DNA of 64,000 bases from Rheinheimera aquimaris (GTDB lineage: Bacteria; Pseudomonadota; Gammaproteobacteria; Enterobacterales; Alteromonadaceae). Position 1 is the stretch's first letter, and each line of letters opens with the position of its first letter. Both the position numbers and the translations under genes were made by a program. The notes beneath the pieces are model-generated. The model searched no databases. It was not told the DNA's origin and saw only the letters and a program-made list of their open reading frames with translations. The stretch spans positions 241,806-305,805 of the forward strand of contig NZ_JAJAVQ010000005.1 of assembly GCF_020531985.1 (NCBI RefSeq), given 5' to 3'. Below, piece after piece: positions 19,387 through 28,382 of this stretch.

Positions 19387-20702
19387 AGCAACTGCATCCG
19401 TTTTAATTTGGCCTCAAGCTGGGCAAAGCCGATAGCCGGAAAATGTAAGATCTCATCAGGGCAACCCGCTTCGGCCAACATTTGCGGTACCTGCAATAGT
19501 TTTTCTGCCCATTGCTGCAAGCTTGCTACTAATGTGGCCGGCGCTACGTACGCTGCAAGCTGCTGTGCCACCGCGGCAAAATTAACCTCTCCGGCCAGTT
19601 CACAACCCTGCCCCCAACGAAACAGCCTGGTAACCTGTTCGGGGTCTGCTTTCATCGGCGCAAAATCGTAGATGGGCGCAAAGCGTATTTGGCCGTTATC
19701 TTTGATAAATGACATATTGCGGCCATGGTTGTCGCTGTTACCAAATACCAGATTGAGCAGATCCCGTATGACATATTCCGTGACAAAAGCCTCGCATGTT
19801 TGGTTAAACACGCCATTAAGCCGCTGCCACAATACCTTTATTACGTCAAAATGATCCCAGCCGCTGCCTGGGCCGGCATCGATAACAGAGTAAACACTTT
19901 CGATGCCCAAACGTTGCAAGCAGCCATTGCGCTCAACCACATCAAACCGTGGCAGCCACAGGCTGACATTTCCGTTAACCTCGCGTATCTGCAGTTGTGT
20001 AGTATCGATAGTGCGAATACCGGTGTTAGCTAACAGGTCGGCTAACACCCGGTAATAGATTCCTTCTGCTTTTAATATGTTGTTGTCGCGCTCGGTACGG
20101 TTATTACGGGCAAATTTAACCAGGTAGGGTGTCGCTGTGGCTGGCTTGCCGGCAAAGTCGGCATCGATAAATACCTCGTTGTTGTCTACCATCAGCAGCA
20201 GCTTAGGCGCTACGCCAGCCGCCCCTGTAGCGCCACCAACAGCAGCACCCTGGCTATTAGCGTATTCCAGAAAATCATGCTCTAAGGTGCATACGGTATC
20301 GATAGCAAAACGTAACTGTGGTGCTGGTGTGTTGTGGAGTATGGCTTCTTTCACCCGCAGATTACCAATAGGCGACATGCAGGTTTTCTCCAGCAACAAG
20401 CAATCTGCTTCGAACACCGGTAAATGTGCAATGTCGAGCTTATTCAACCACCATTGCCGGGCTTTGCCGGCGGGCAACAGATCGTCCAGTAGCCCGGGCC
20501 AGCGGGGATACTCTGTTTTAATGACAGAGACAGGAGCGTTAACTGTTACTGCCTGCTCTACCCTGGAATCAAAGTTTACCTGAGGCAGCTTGATGTAATC
20601 TAACAGATACTCGATGCTGACAGCGGTGTGTTTACCCTCGCCGCGAAAACGCAATACTGCAGCATCATGCCAGGCACCGGCAAAAAATACTTGTAAATGC
20701 AT
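19383..20702 (-). CDS. hipA: HipA-like serine/threonine kinase toxin
   Basis: A 439-residue HipA-family kinase. E. coli HipA phosphorylates glutamyl-tRNA synthetase and induces persistence; the target here is unknown. Visible features are an N-terminal HipA-like domain, a glycine-rich loop (VGGATGAAGVAPKLLL, 155-170), the ATP lysine in YLVKFARN (K196), the catalytic loop GNSDNHGRN (321-329, D324) and the metal-binding YDF motif (D346). All kinase residues seem intact. It is the first gene of its operon, followed by hipB with a 4-bp overlap. Confidence 0.88.
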   Translation of the reverse strand: MHLQVFFAGAWHDAAVLRFRGEGKHTAVSIEYLLDYIKLPQVNFDSRVEQAVTVNAPVSVIKTEYPRWPGLLDDLLPAGKARQWWLNKLDIAHLPVFEADCLLLEKTCMSPIGNLRVKEAILHNTPAPQLRFAIDTVCTLEHDFLEYANSQGAAVGGATGAAGVAPKLLLMVDNNEVFIDADFAGKPATATPYLVKFARNNRTERDNNILKAEGIYYRVLADLLANTGIRTIDTTQLQIREVNGNVSLWLPRFDVVERNGCLQRLGIESVYSVIDAGPGSGWDHFDVIKVLWQRLNGVFNQTCEAFVTEYVIRDLLNLVFGNSDNHGRNMSFIKDNGQIRFAPIYDFAPMKADPEQVTRLFRWGQGCELAGEVNFAAVAQQLAAYVAPATLVASLQQWAEKLLQVPQMLAEAGCPDEILHFPAIGFAQLEAKLKRMQLL

Positions 20703-20726
20703 TTACCCTCTCCAAACCCGCTCATA

Positions 20727-20816
20727 CGGTAGTTTAGCTCCGCTATTCAGATAAAAACAGTAGTTTATTACCGAAAAATAGTAAAGAGGACATCTTTCAC
20801 GGTAGTTTATTACCGA
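20727..20816. promoter_or_regulatory. Three phased palindromic operators upstream of hipAB
   Basis: Three 16-bp copies of the palindrome CGGTA-N6-TACCG are present: CGGTAGTTTAGCTCCG at 20727-20742, CAGTAGTTTATTACCG at 20758-20773 and CGGTAGTTTATTACCG at 20800-20815. The third is perfect, the first two imperfect. Start-to-start distances are 31 and 42 bp, close to three and four turns of the helix, so bound HipB dimers would lie on one face of the DNA. This is the pattern expected for cooperative HipA-HipB autorepression. Confidence 0.75.
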
Positions 20817-20832
20817 ATTAAGTACTTGGTCT

Positions 20833-21450
20833 CTACTGAGGTTTAACCACAAACTCCCTGGCACCTAAATCCAGCGCCAACGCGCGCAGCTCGCTTTGCT
20901 GTGCTACCGGCGCATAGGCAAAGCAAGTAACTTGTAAGCCCGCTTCACTGGCAGTGTGAATAAACTGGCACAGCTCGCTGAAGCCATATTGCGTCGGCTT
21001 TACCGCCTGCTGATAGGCTGGCGGGTTACTGGCTGGCAGGTAAATGTCTAACTTTTCAACTTCCAGCTCAAGCAGTTGCTGGCATAGCGCTGGCGCATCG
21101 TCCGGCGCTACCAAGCCATAAGTTATCAGTGTTACCGGCACGCCATGCCGTTTTTGTTTAAATACCGGTAAAAACTCTGCCAGTACATCGGTGTGCAGCA
21201 AAGGGTCACCAATACCGCCCAGCGCCAGGCCCTGCAATTCAAACTCGGTCGATGCCTGCTGCTCGTAGCCCGCCTGATAAGCCTGCTCGGCAGCATCCAG
21301 CAGTTGCTGCGCCGTGGGCTGTGGCGCCAGTTGCGATAGTAAATCGCCCTCCCCGGCCAGTTGCAGCAGCGACTGCGCCGCCGGTAAACGGCTACCACAT
21401 TGCAGTGTTAAACGCTGCTGCTGAAAGAAGTAATAAGGTGACGAGGCCAT
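20833..21450 (-). CDS. Radical-SAM-like barrel protein without the cluster cysteines
   Basis: A 205-residue protein. Its middle (LALGGIGDPLLHTDVLAEFL, then VTLITYGLV and EKLDIYLPA) resembles the GGEP and following strands of radical SAM enzymes of the TatD-associated/YjjW type. The N-terminus has no CX3CX2C motif, so it cannot bind the usual 4Fe-4S cluster unless it works with a partner. An upstream in-frame ATG at 21654 would add residues encoded by the tRNA-downstream repeat, so I prefer ATG at 21450. Function is unknown; the fold call is tentative. Confidence 0.5.
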   Translation of the reverse strand: MASSPYYFFQQQRLTLQCGSRLPAAQSLLQLAGEGDLLSQLAPQPTAQQLLDAAEQAYQAGYEQQASTEFELQGLALGGIGDPLLHTDVLAEFLPVFKQKRHGVPVTLITYGLVAPDDAPALCQQLLELEVEKLDIYLPASNPPAYQQAVKPTQYGFSELCQFIHTASEAGLQVTCFAYAPVAQQSELRALALDLGAREFVVKPQ

Positions 21451-21521
21451 AGCGTACTCCGCAGATGTTTGAGCAGAAAGTAGCATAACTGAGGCGAAGT
21501 TGTCTGGGAAAGCGGCTGTGG

Positions 21522-21683
21522 TTTGGCGCACCCGATAGGATTGATTCGGTGCTTCCTGCACCTCACCCTTCGGGCGTCGCTTACACGACGTCAAAATCGG
21601 CTGTCCTGCCGATTTTTCGAACGTAGGTTCTAAATCCACGGGTACACAAAACAAAAAACCGCCAGATTGGCGGTTGTTTGTTT

Positions 21684-21702
<19 letters not shown>
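21522..21702 (-). repeat. Tandem-type duplication of the tRNA-Arg 3' end (rtT-like)
   Basis: Twenty-one bases at 21682-21702, covering CCA and the 3' arm of the tRNA gene, recur exactly at 21522-21542, 160 bp downstream in the direction of transcription. The unit between them holds the tRNA terminator and a 9-bp hairpin (AAAATCGGC/GCCGATTTT, 21591-21614). The arrangement recalls the E. coli tyrT repeats that encode rtT RNA, where each unit also ends in a copy of the tRNA 3' end. An RNA product is inferred, not shown. Confidence 0.6.
21652..21681 (-). terminator. Rho-independent terminator of tRNA-Arg
   Basis: On the minus strand, just past CCA, the stem ACCGCCA/TGGCGGT with a short loop is followed by six or more T. 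It fits a transcript ending directly after the tRNA. Confidence 0.8.
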
Positions 21703-21760
<58 letters not shown>

Positions 21761-21928
21761 GCAATCTGCAGTTATGCAGAAGCTGCGCATTATAGACAGC
21801 CTTGTGGTGTGTGTCTATCGCCTGGCTGCGCGTTTTTTCAACACTTAGCATTCAGTAGCTTATTTACAACACAGGCAGCTTAACGCTAGAGTGAGGCTTG
21901 ATGTTATTTCCGGTGCTATTTTTAGCGA

Positions 21929-23851
21929 ATGAAGAATAAATTTCTGCTGTCGTTCTGGCAATGGACGCTGTTGCTGACACTACTGCTGTGTACGGTTTTT
22001 GCTACCGAAACTCTGGTGCAGAACGAGCATCAGTATGCCCGCAGCCTGCAGTTTCGCCACGAAATTGCCAGCGCCGGCCAATTACGGGCGTTAATTGAGT
22101 CGGAACTGAATATTCCGCTTTACCTTACGCTTGGCCTGACTGCGCATATTCAGGCCAATAACGGCAAAATTTCTGAAACAGAAATGCAAATGCTGCTGCC
22201 AGAGCTGGCACATCAGGCCCGGCATATCCGTAATATTGGTGTGGCGCCGGATAACAGGCTGAGTTATTTGTACCCGCTAAAAGGCAATGAACAGGCCATT
22301 GGCCTGTACTACCCCGATTTAACCGAGCAATGGCCGGAAATTGCCGCCATTATTGCCCAGCGCGAAGCCCGGCTGGTTGGGCCTATTGATCTTATTCAGG
22401 GCGGTACAGCCTTTATTTATCGGATACCGGTGTACCTGGGCGCTGATAACTACTGGGGTATTGTCAGCACTGTGGTTGATATCGGCTCGGTGTGGAATAT
22501 GCTGGAAACCCAGACTGCAGAGCAGGAAGTGCAGGTTGCCATTCGCAATTTGTCCGAACTGGGCCACGGCGGCACGGTATTTTATGGTGATCGCAGCCTG
22601 TTTTATGACGACAGCCTGCTACTGAGCATCAGTTTACGCGGTGCTTTATGGCAAATGGCGGTGCGCTCTGTTGCCAAACCACGTGATAACAGCGGCGAAA
22701 TCCGGCTGGCGGCATACAGCGCGTCTTTGCTGTTGCTAACGTTGCTAACCTGGCTGCTGATATCGCGCCAGCATTTGCGCAACAGCGTCAGTGCGCATCA
22801 GCAAAGCAAATTGTATTTGCGCAATATGATGGACAACGTTACCGACGCCATCATTACCACCACACAAGACGGCATTATTGAGCAGGTGAACCTGTCGTGT
22901 TACCCAATGTTTGGTTATTCAGCCAACACGCTGCCAGGTATGCACTGGTCGGAATTACTGGCCGAACCGCACCGGCTGGATGAGCTATACAGTGCAACGT
23001 CCAGCGCAAAAACCGAATATGAAACCCAGGGCCGGCGCCGTGATGACAGCCCGTTTCCAATGGCGGTAAACCGCAGCCATATCAGGCTGCAACAACAAAC
23101 CAAGCAGCTGCTGGTACTGCGTGATTTATCAGACCGGCACCAGACCGAGCAGCTTAAACAGCAATTTATTTCAACCGTCAGCCACGAGCTGCGCACGCCG
23201 CTTACGTCGATTAATGGTGTACTGGGACTGGCGGTATCGGGCGCCCTGGGCGAGCTTAGCGGTTCGCAGCTGCGCATGTTGCAACTGGCCCAAACCAACT
23301 GCCAGCAGCTTACTGCCCTGGTGAACGATTTACTCAATGTAGAGCGTATTGCCAGCGGTACGCTGTCGGTGCAGCTGCGCGCGGTTGAACTGCAGCCGCT
23401 TATCAGCCACTGTCTGGAGCAGGTAAGGCTGCTACACCCGGGTATTAAGCTGCAGCTGAATTGCCCGCCAGAGCTGCAGTCTGTCGTGGTAAACGCCGAT
23501 GCAGCGCACCTGCAACATGTGCTGCAGCACCTGCTGGGTAATGCGGTTAAATTCTCTCCGGCCGGTGGCCTGGTTAGCATTAGCATTAACCGCCATGGCG
23601 AACAGGTGCGTATTCAGGTAGAAGACGAGGGCGAAGGCGTGGCCGAGCATTTTGTGCCACAACTGTTTAGCCGTTTCAGCCAGGCAGACAGCTCTGATAC
23701 CCGAACACATGCCGGCACCGGCCTTGGCCTGGCAATAAGCCGCAGCCTGGTAAGCCAGATGCAGGGCAGCATGGGCTACAAACCGGCACAGCCACACGGC
23801 AGTTGTTTTTACATTGATTTGCCCTATAACGCCACATTACAGCCACAATAG
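21929..23851 (+). CDS. Membrane sensor histidine kinase (CHASE-PAS-HisKA-HATPase)
   Basis: A 640-residue kinase. Transmembrane helix 1 is at about 8-27. A periplasmic CHASE-type sensor domain spans about 40-195 (IGVAPDNRLSYLYPL, AFIYRIPVY). Transmembrane helix 2 is near 248-270, and a PAS domain lies at about 290-400 (NMMDNVTDAIITTTQDG). The phospho-accepting H419 is in STVSHELRTP, and the ATPase domain has N box HLLGNAVKFSP, G1 DEGEGV, F box FSRFSQAD and G2 GTGLGLAIS. All catalytic motifs are intact. No response regulator or receiver domain is adjacent, so it is an orphan; ligand and partner are unknown. Confidence 0.92.
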   Translation: MKNKFLLSFWQWTLLLTLLLCTVFATETLVQNEHQYARSLQFRHEIASAGQLRALIESELNIPLYLTLGLTAHIQANNGKISETEMQMLLPELAHQARHIRNIGVAPDNRLSYLYPLKGNEQAIGLYYPDLTEQWPEIAAIIAQREARLVGPIDLIQGGTAFIYRIPVYLGADNYWGIVSTVVDIGSVWNMLETQTAEQEVQVAIRNLSELGHGGTVFYGDRSLFYDDSLLLSISLRGALWQMAVRSVAKPRDNSGEIRLAAYSASLLLLTLLTWLLISRQHLRNSVSAHQQSKLYLRNMMDNVTDAIITTTQDGIIEQVNLSCYPMFGYSANTLPGMHWSELLAEPHRLDELYSATSSAKTEYETQGRRRDDSPFPMAVNRSHIRLQQQTKQLLVLRDLSDRHQTEQLKQQFISTVSHELRTPLTSINGVLGLAVSGALGELSGSQLRMLQLAQTNCQQLTALVNDLLNVERIASGTLSVQLRAVELQPLISHCLEQVRLLHPGIKLQLNCPPELQSVVVNADAAHLQHVLQHLLGNAVKFSPAGGLVSISINRHGEQVRIQVEDEGEGVAEHFVPQLFSRFSQADSSDTRTHAGTGLGLAISRSLVSQMQGSMGYKPAQPHGSCFYIDLPYNATLQPQ

Positions 23852-23853
23852 TT

Positions 23854-23870
23854 GCCCTGAGCGGGCTTTT
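23854..23870 (+). terminator. Possible weak terminator after histidine kinase
   Basis: GCCC-TGAGC-GGGC followed by TTTTAT, right after the kinase stop. The stem is only four to five base pairs. Confidence 0.35.
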
Positions 23871-24008
23871 ATCTTACTTTGTTGGCTGCTCACTGCAAAC
23901 CGGGTGCGTATGCACAGTATTTTGGCATACTCGGGTTTACCCGGCGCTTGGCGCCGGTAATTACTATAACGACATACCGTAACGACAGCCTCTTTCAGGG
24001 AGATATTC

Positions 24009-26186
24009 ATGCGTAAAACTCTTATTGCCACTACAGTGACTGCTGCGCTCGCGCTGGCCGCCTGTTCTGATAACAGCGCGCCACAACAAACCACGGCTCA
24101 GCAACCTGCTGCTGAAGCAACAACCGCAGCTGAAGTGGTTTCCAGCAACCCATTAATGGTGAAAAGTACCTTGCAATACGAAGCGCCGAATTTTACTGAA
24201 ATAAAAGATGAACACTTCCTGCCGGCATTTGAAGAAGGCATGAAGCAGCATATGACTGAAGTGCTGGCGATTGCCGGTAACCCGGAACCCGCGACCTTTG
24301 ACAATACGCTGGTAGCACTGGAAAAAAGCGGCGAGCTGTTAACCCGTGTGTCGCGCATTTTCTATAACTTAGCGGGCTCCAGCTCTAACCCTCAGCGGCG
24401 TGAAATTCAGTCTGAAATGGCACCGAAAATGGCTGCGCACTCAGATAATATTAACCTGAACCCACAGCTGTTTGCCCGCATTAAAAGCCTGTACAACCAG
24501 CGCAATGATTTAGGCCTGGATGCAGAATCTGTGCGCCTGATTGAAGTGTATTACGACCGTTTCGTCCGCGCCGGCGCTCAGCTGACTGAAGAGCAAAAAA
24601 CCGCTATCCGTGCGCTGAACGAAGAACATTCGAAGCTGACTAACCAGTTCTCGCAAAATCTGCTGGCGGAAACCAAGAAAATCGCCGTTATCGTTGATAC
24701 CAAAGAGGAACTGGACGGCTTATCAGAGTCGCAAATTACAGCGGCTGCCAATGCCGCTAAAGAAGCCGGCCATGAAGGCAAGTATCTGCTGAGTATCACC
24801 AACACTACCCGCCAGCCGGTACTGAGCCAGCTGAGCAACCGTGAGCTGCGTAAACGTGTATGGGAAGCCTCGGCTAACCGTAACCAAAGCGGTGAAACCG
24901 ACAACCGGCCTATCGTGGCCCGTTTAGCGCAGCTACGTGCCGAGCGCGCCAAGCTGTTAGGCTATGATAACTGGGCCAGCTACGGCCTGGAATCACAAAT
25001 GGCGAAAACACCGCAGGCAGTGTTTGATATGTTAGGTTCTATGGTGCCGGCCGTTATTGCCAACACCAATAAAGAAGCGGCCGCTATTCAGGAAATGATC
25101 AAACAAAAAGGCGGTGACTTCGAACTGCAGCCTTGGGACTGGGAATACTACGGCGAATTTGTCCGTCAGGCGAAATACGATCTGGATGAAAACGAAGTTA
25201 AACAATACTTCGAATTTGACCGCGTATTAAAAGACGGCGTGTTCTACACCTTTAACCGTTTGTACGGTATCCGTTTCGAGCCACGCCCGGACTTACCAAC
25301 TTATCACCCGGATGTAAAAGCGTACGAGCTGTTTGATGCCGACGGCAGCAGCCTGGCTATTTTCTACGCCGACTACTTTGCCCGCGAAGGCAAGCGTGGC
25401 GGTGCCTGGATGAGTTCTTTTGTTGGCCAGTCTAAACTGCTGGGGCAAAAGCCGGTAGTTGTGAATGTAATGAACATTCCAAAAGCGCCAGAAGGTGAGC
25501 CAACACTGGTCAGCTACGATAACGTGACCACTATGTTCCACGAGTTAGGCCACGGCCTGCATGGTATGTTCTCTGACGTTAACTACCCGACACTGGCCGG
25601 TACTTCAGTATCGCGCGATTTTGTTGAGTTCCCATCTACGTTTGAAGAAGACTGGGCAGCCCACCCTGAAGTCATTGCAAATTACGCCAAGCACTATAAA
25701 ACCGGCGAGCCCATCCCGGCTGAACTGCTGGATAAAGTAATGAAGTCACGCAGCTTCAACCAGGGTTTTGACACGCTGGAATATATGTCTGCAGCCCTGC
25801 TGGATATGGAGTGGCACTCACTGAGCGCTGACGAACCACTGCAGGATGTAAACGAATTTGAAGCAGCAGCACTGAAAAAACACGGTGTTAACCTGGCTGC
25901 GGTACCACCACGTTATAAGTCAGCGTTTTTCTCACACTCTATGGGCGGCGGCTATTCAGCTGGCTACTATGCCTATATGTGGAGTGAAATTCTGGCCGCC
26001 GATGCGTTTGCCTACGTGCAGCAGCAAGGTGGTTTAAAACTGGAAAACGGCCAGAACTACCGCAAAAACATTCTGTCTGTCGGTAACTCTCGCCTGCCAA
26101 TGGAGTCTTACAAAGCGTTCCGTGGCCAGGAGCCAACGACAGATGCCTTGTTGATCCGCCGTGGTTTGAAGACGAAGGTAGATTAA
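24009..26186 (+). CDS. dcp: M3-family peptidyl-dipeptidase (Dcp-like) lipoprotein
   Basis: A 725-residue zinc metallopeptidase of the thimet oligopeptidase/Dcp family that removes C-terminal dipeptides from short peptides. The zinc site is HELGH at 511-515 (FHELGHGLHGMFS), with the downstream glutamate region FPSTFEEDW. The C-terminal HSMGGGYSAGYYAYMWSE segment forms the substrate pocket in this family. A signal peptide with lipobox ALAAC (C19) predicts a lipoprotein, so it acts in the periplasm rather than the cytoplasm as in E. coli. Length is normal. It is monocistronic, followed by repeat copy C and a strong terminator. Confidence 0.93.
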   Translation: MRKTLIATTVTAALALAACSDNSAPQQTTAQQPAAEATTAAEVVSSNPLMVKSTLQYEAPNFTEIKDEHFLPAFEEGMKQHMTEVLAIAGNPEPATFDNTLVALEKSGELLTRVSRIFYNLAGSSSNPQRREIQSEMAPKMAAHSDNINLNPQLFARIKSLYNQRNDLGLDAESVRLIEVYYDRFVRAGAQLTEEQKTAIRALNEEHSKLTNQFSQNLLAETKKIAVIVDTKEELDGLSESQITAAANAAKEAGHEGKYLLSITNTTRQPVLSQLSNRELRKRVWEASANRNQSGETDNRPIVARLAQLRAERAKLLGYDNWASYGLESQMAKTPQAVFDMLGSMVPAVIANTNKEAAAIQEMIKQKGGDFELQPWDWEYYGEFVRQAKYDLDENEVKQYFEFDRVLKDGVFYTFNRLYGIRFEPRPDLPTYHPDVKAYELFDADGSSLAIFYADYFAREGKRGGAWMSSFVGQSKLLGQKPVVVNVMNIPKAPEGEPTLVSYDNVTTMFHELGHGLHGMFSDVNYPTLAGTSVSRDFVEFPSTFEEDWAAHPEVIANYAKHYKTGEPIPAELLDKVMKSRSFNQGFDTLEYMSAALLDMEWHSLSADEPLQDVNEFEAAALKKHGVNLAAVPPRYKSAFFSHSMGGGYSAGYYAYMWSEILAADAFAYVQQQGGLKLENGQNYRKNILSVGNSRLPMESYKAFRGQEPTTDALLIRRGLKTKVD

Positions 26187-26201
26187 TCGTCTGGCGGTTA
26201 T

Positions 26202-26291
26202 TGGTTTGTTCTAAGTCAACCTTTGAAGCCCTGGACGGGCGGAAACGAGCCCCCAGGGATGGGTTTACGGCGTGTTGATGTGAACAAACCA
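26202..26291 (+). repeat. Dispersed intergenic repeat, copy C
   Basis: This 90-bp element has perfect 9-bp inverted ends (TGGTTTGTT / AACAAACCA). The core is AGCCCTGGACGGGCGGAAAC, GAGCCCCCAGGGATGGG and TTTACGGCGTGTTGATG. It starts 16 bp past the dcp stop and is followed by an ordinary terminator, which suggests the repeat itself is not the terminator. Confidence 0.82.
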
Positions 26292-26314
26292 GTTAGCCGC
26301 CGGAGGCTAACAAC

Positions 26315-26349
26315 AAAAAAGCCCCGTGCTATTAGCAACGGGGCTTTTT
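26315..26349. terminator. Bidirectional terminator between dcp and pmbA
   Basis: AAAAAAGCCCCGT, a 10-nt loop and ACGGGGCTTTTT form a strong GC stem flanked by A- and T-runs, so it works in both directions for the convergent genes. Confidence 0.9.
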
Positions 26350-26365
26350 AATGGGTATCGCTAAA

Positions 26366-27712
26366 CTAACTACCTGCTACCTGCATCTGGCTAATTAAAA
26401 CCGAGCCGGTCAGCACTCCGCCGCGACGGTCAATATCATTACCGACAGCGGCTATCTGCATAAACATATCTTTCAAATTACCGGCAATGGTCACTTCTGA
26501 TACCGGAAACTGAATTTCACCGTTTTCTACCCAGAAACCGGCAGCACCACGCGAGTAGTCACCTGTAACGGTATTGACGCCCTGCCCCATCAGCTCAGTC
26601 ACTAACAAGCCTTTACCCATAGTGCGGCATAGCTGCAGTAAGTCTTCATCGCCGTGGCTTATCAACCAGTTATGGATACCACCGGCGTGGCCGGTACTGG
26701 CCATGCCCAGCTTACGGGCTGAATAGCTGGTGGTCAGATAGGTTGTCAGTATACCGCTGTCAATCACGGTTAAATCGCGGGTTTTTACCCCTTCACCATC
26801 AAATGGGCTGGATGCCAGCGCTTGTTTTAAATGCGGTTGCTCAAGAACAGTAATACCCGGCGCCATGATCTGCTGGCCGACTTTATCCAGCAGAAAACTC
26901 GATTTACGATAAATACTGCCGCCACTGATGGCCGACACCAGATGGCCAAACAAACTGCTGGCAATATCGGCACGGAAAATCACCGGCACTTTTTGTGTCG
27001 GCACCTGACGGGCATTTAACCGCGCTATGGTTTCCAGCGCAGCTTCACGGCCGATCTGTTTCGGATCAAGCAGCTTGCTGTACTGGCGCGCGACGGTAAA
27101 ACTATAATCACGCTGCATATCGTCGCCATCTTCGCCGATCACCACACAGCTGAAGCTGTGACGTGAACTGGGGTGGCCAACCAGCTGACCATGGCTGTTA
27201 CCATACACCTTTAAACCGGTATGCGATGAAAACGACGCACCTTCAGAGTTGGTAATACGGTTGTCAGTAGCAAAAGCAGCTTGTTCCGCACCGGCACATA
27301 ATGCAATGGCTTCGTCGGTACCTATGGTTTCAGGATGGTATAAATCCAGATCCGGCGGTGACATTTCCAGCCAGCTGGCGTCGGCAATACCGGTATGAGG
27401 ATCTTCCGAGGTATAGCGGGCAATATCAGCAGCCGCTTCAACGGTGCGGCGCAGCGCTTGCGGGCTTAAATCGGCTGTAGATGCCGAGCCCTTGCGCTGA
27501 CCAAAATACAAACTGATACCCAGGCCACCGTCCTGGTTGAACTCGACCGTTTCCACTTCACCGTGACGGGTTTCCACGCTCAGGCCTTTAGTGCGGCTCA
27601 TTGACGCTTCAGCACTGCTGGCACCCAGCTGTTTGGCATGCGCCAGTACCTCGGCTACGGCCTGTTTAACTTCGTCAATTTCCTGCCAGATTGTCGGTTG
27701 TGTTGATTGCAT
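26366..27712 (-). CDS. pmbA: Metalloprotease subunit PmbA/TldE
   Basis: A 448-residue member of the PmbA/TldD family. With TldD it forms a heterodimeric metalloprotease that degrades unfolded peptides and matures peptides such as microcins; PmbA itself lacks the zinc motif. Family segments seen are GLSVETRHGEVETVEFNQDGGLGISLYFGQ-type N-terminal strands and the C-terminal GVNTVTGDYSRGAAGFWVENG. Its partner tldD is encoded in this window at 33454-34893. It is divergent from darP, as in many gammaproteobacteria. Confidence 0.95.
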   Translation of the reverse strand: MQSTQPTIWQEIDEVKQAVAEVLAHAKQLGASSAEASMSRTKGLSVETRHGEVETVEFNQDGGLGISLYFGQRKGSASTADLSPQALRRTVEAAADIARYTSEDPHTGIADASWLEMSPPDLDLYHPETIGTDEAIALCAGAEQAAFATDNRITNSEGASFSSHTGLKVYGNSHGQLVGHPSSRHSFSCVVIGEDGDDMQRDYSFTVARQYSKLLDPKQIGREAALETIARLNARQVPTQKVPVIFRADIASSLFGHLVSAISGGSIYRKSSFLLDKVGQQIMAPGITVLEQPHLKQALASSPFDGEGVKTRDLTVIDSGILTTYLTTSYSARKLGMASTGHAGGIHNWLISHGDEDLLQLCRTMGKGLLVTELMGQGVNTVTGDYSRGAAGFWVENGEIQFPVSEVTIAGNLKDMFMQIAAVGNDIDRRGGVLTGSVLISQMQVAGS

Positions 27713-27828
27713 AATAATGGTTCAGCCAAAGAATTTGCCACAAGCTTATCATAGTCTGCGAAAGCTGGCTGCTGCCAGGCAGCACTATCATGTATACTTA
27801 GCAACATTACTGTTAAGAGTGAAACAAG

Positions 27829-28347
27829 ATGACCGATTTTATCCACGGCGATACCTGGGACGAAGAAGAAGGCAAAAGTAAATCGCAGATAAAGCGTGAA
27901 ATGCACGAGCTGCAAAAGTTAGGTGAAGAGCTGGTCGCCCTGAGTGCTGCAGCACGGGCCAAGATCCCACTGGATGATGAACTGCAGGACGCGCTGCAGC
28001 TGGCAGACAAGCTTGGTAACAAACGCGAAGCGTTGCGCCGGCATATTCAGTTTATTGGCCGCTTGATGCGTACCCGTGATTTAGAGCCTATAGAGCAGGC
28101 TCTGGCGCTGCTGCGCAATACCAATCAGGCGGCGACACGGCAGTTTCATAAAGTGGAAAACTGGCGCGATAAACTGATTACAGACAGTGACGCCGTAACT
28201 GAATTTATCGCCGCTTACCCAGAGGTCGATGTTCAGCAGTTACGTCAGCTTATTCGTAATGCGAAAAAAGAGCAGGAAAAACAGCAACCGCCAAAATACT
28301 ACCGCGAGCTGTTTCAGCTAATTAAACCTCTGATTATAGAGGAATAG
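27829..28347 (+). CDS. darP: Ribosome-associated protein DarP (YjgA, DUF615)
   Basis: A 172-residue helical, charged protein of the YjgA family, a late 50S assembly factor. Family marks are the KSKSQIKREMHELQKLGEEL start, the middle LRRHIQFIGRLMR and the end KYYRELFQLIKPLI. It lies divergent to pmbA, the usual arrangement. The name DarP is unrelated to the DarT toxin family encoded next door. A good terminator follows. Confidence 0.93.
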   Translation: MTDFIHGDTWDEEEGKSKSQIKREMHELQKLGEELVALSAAARAKIPLDDELQDALQLADKLGNKREALRRHIQFIGRLMRTRDLEPIEQALALLRNTNQAATRQFHKVENWRDKLITDSDAVTEFIAAYPEVDVQQLRQLIRNAKKEQEKQQPPKYYRELFQLIKPLIIEE

Positions 28348-28352
28348 AGGTT

Positions 28353-28378
28353 TGGGGCCATTAGGCCCCATATTTCTT
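28353..28378 (+). terminator. Terminator after darP
   Basis: Perfect 7-bp stem TGGGGCC-ATTA-GGCCCCA followed by TATTTCTT, six bases past the darP stop. It separates darP from the convergent ADP-ribosylation operon. Confidence 0.75.
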
Positions 28379-28382
28379 AAAC

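Noticed and set aside
23941..23957. Hairpin CCGGCGC-TTG-GCGCCGG as terminator
   Set aside because: It has no T-run on either side and lies shortly before the dcp start, so it was not called.
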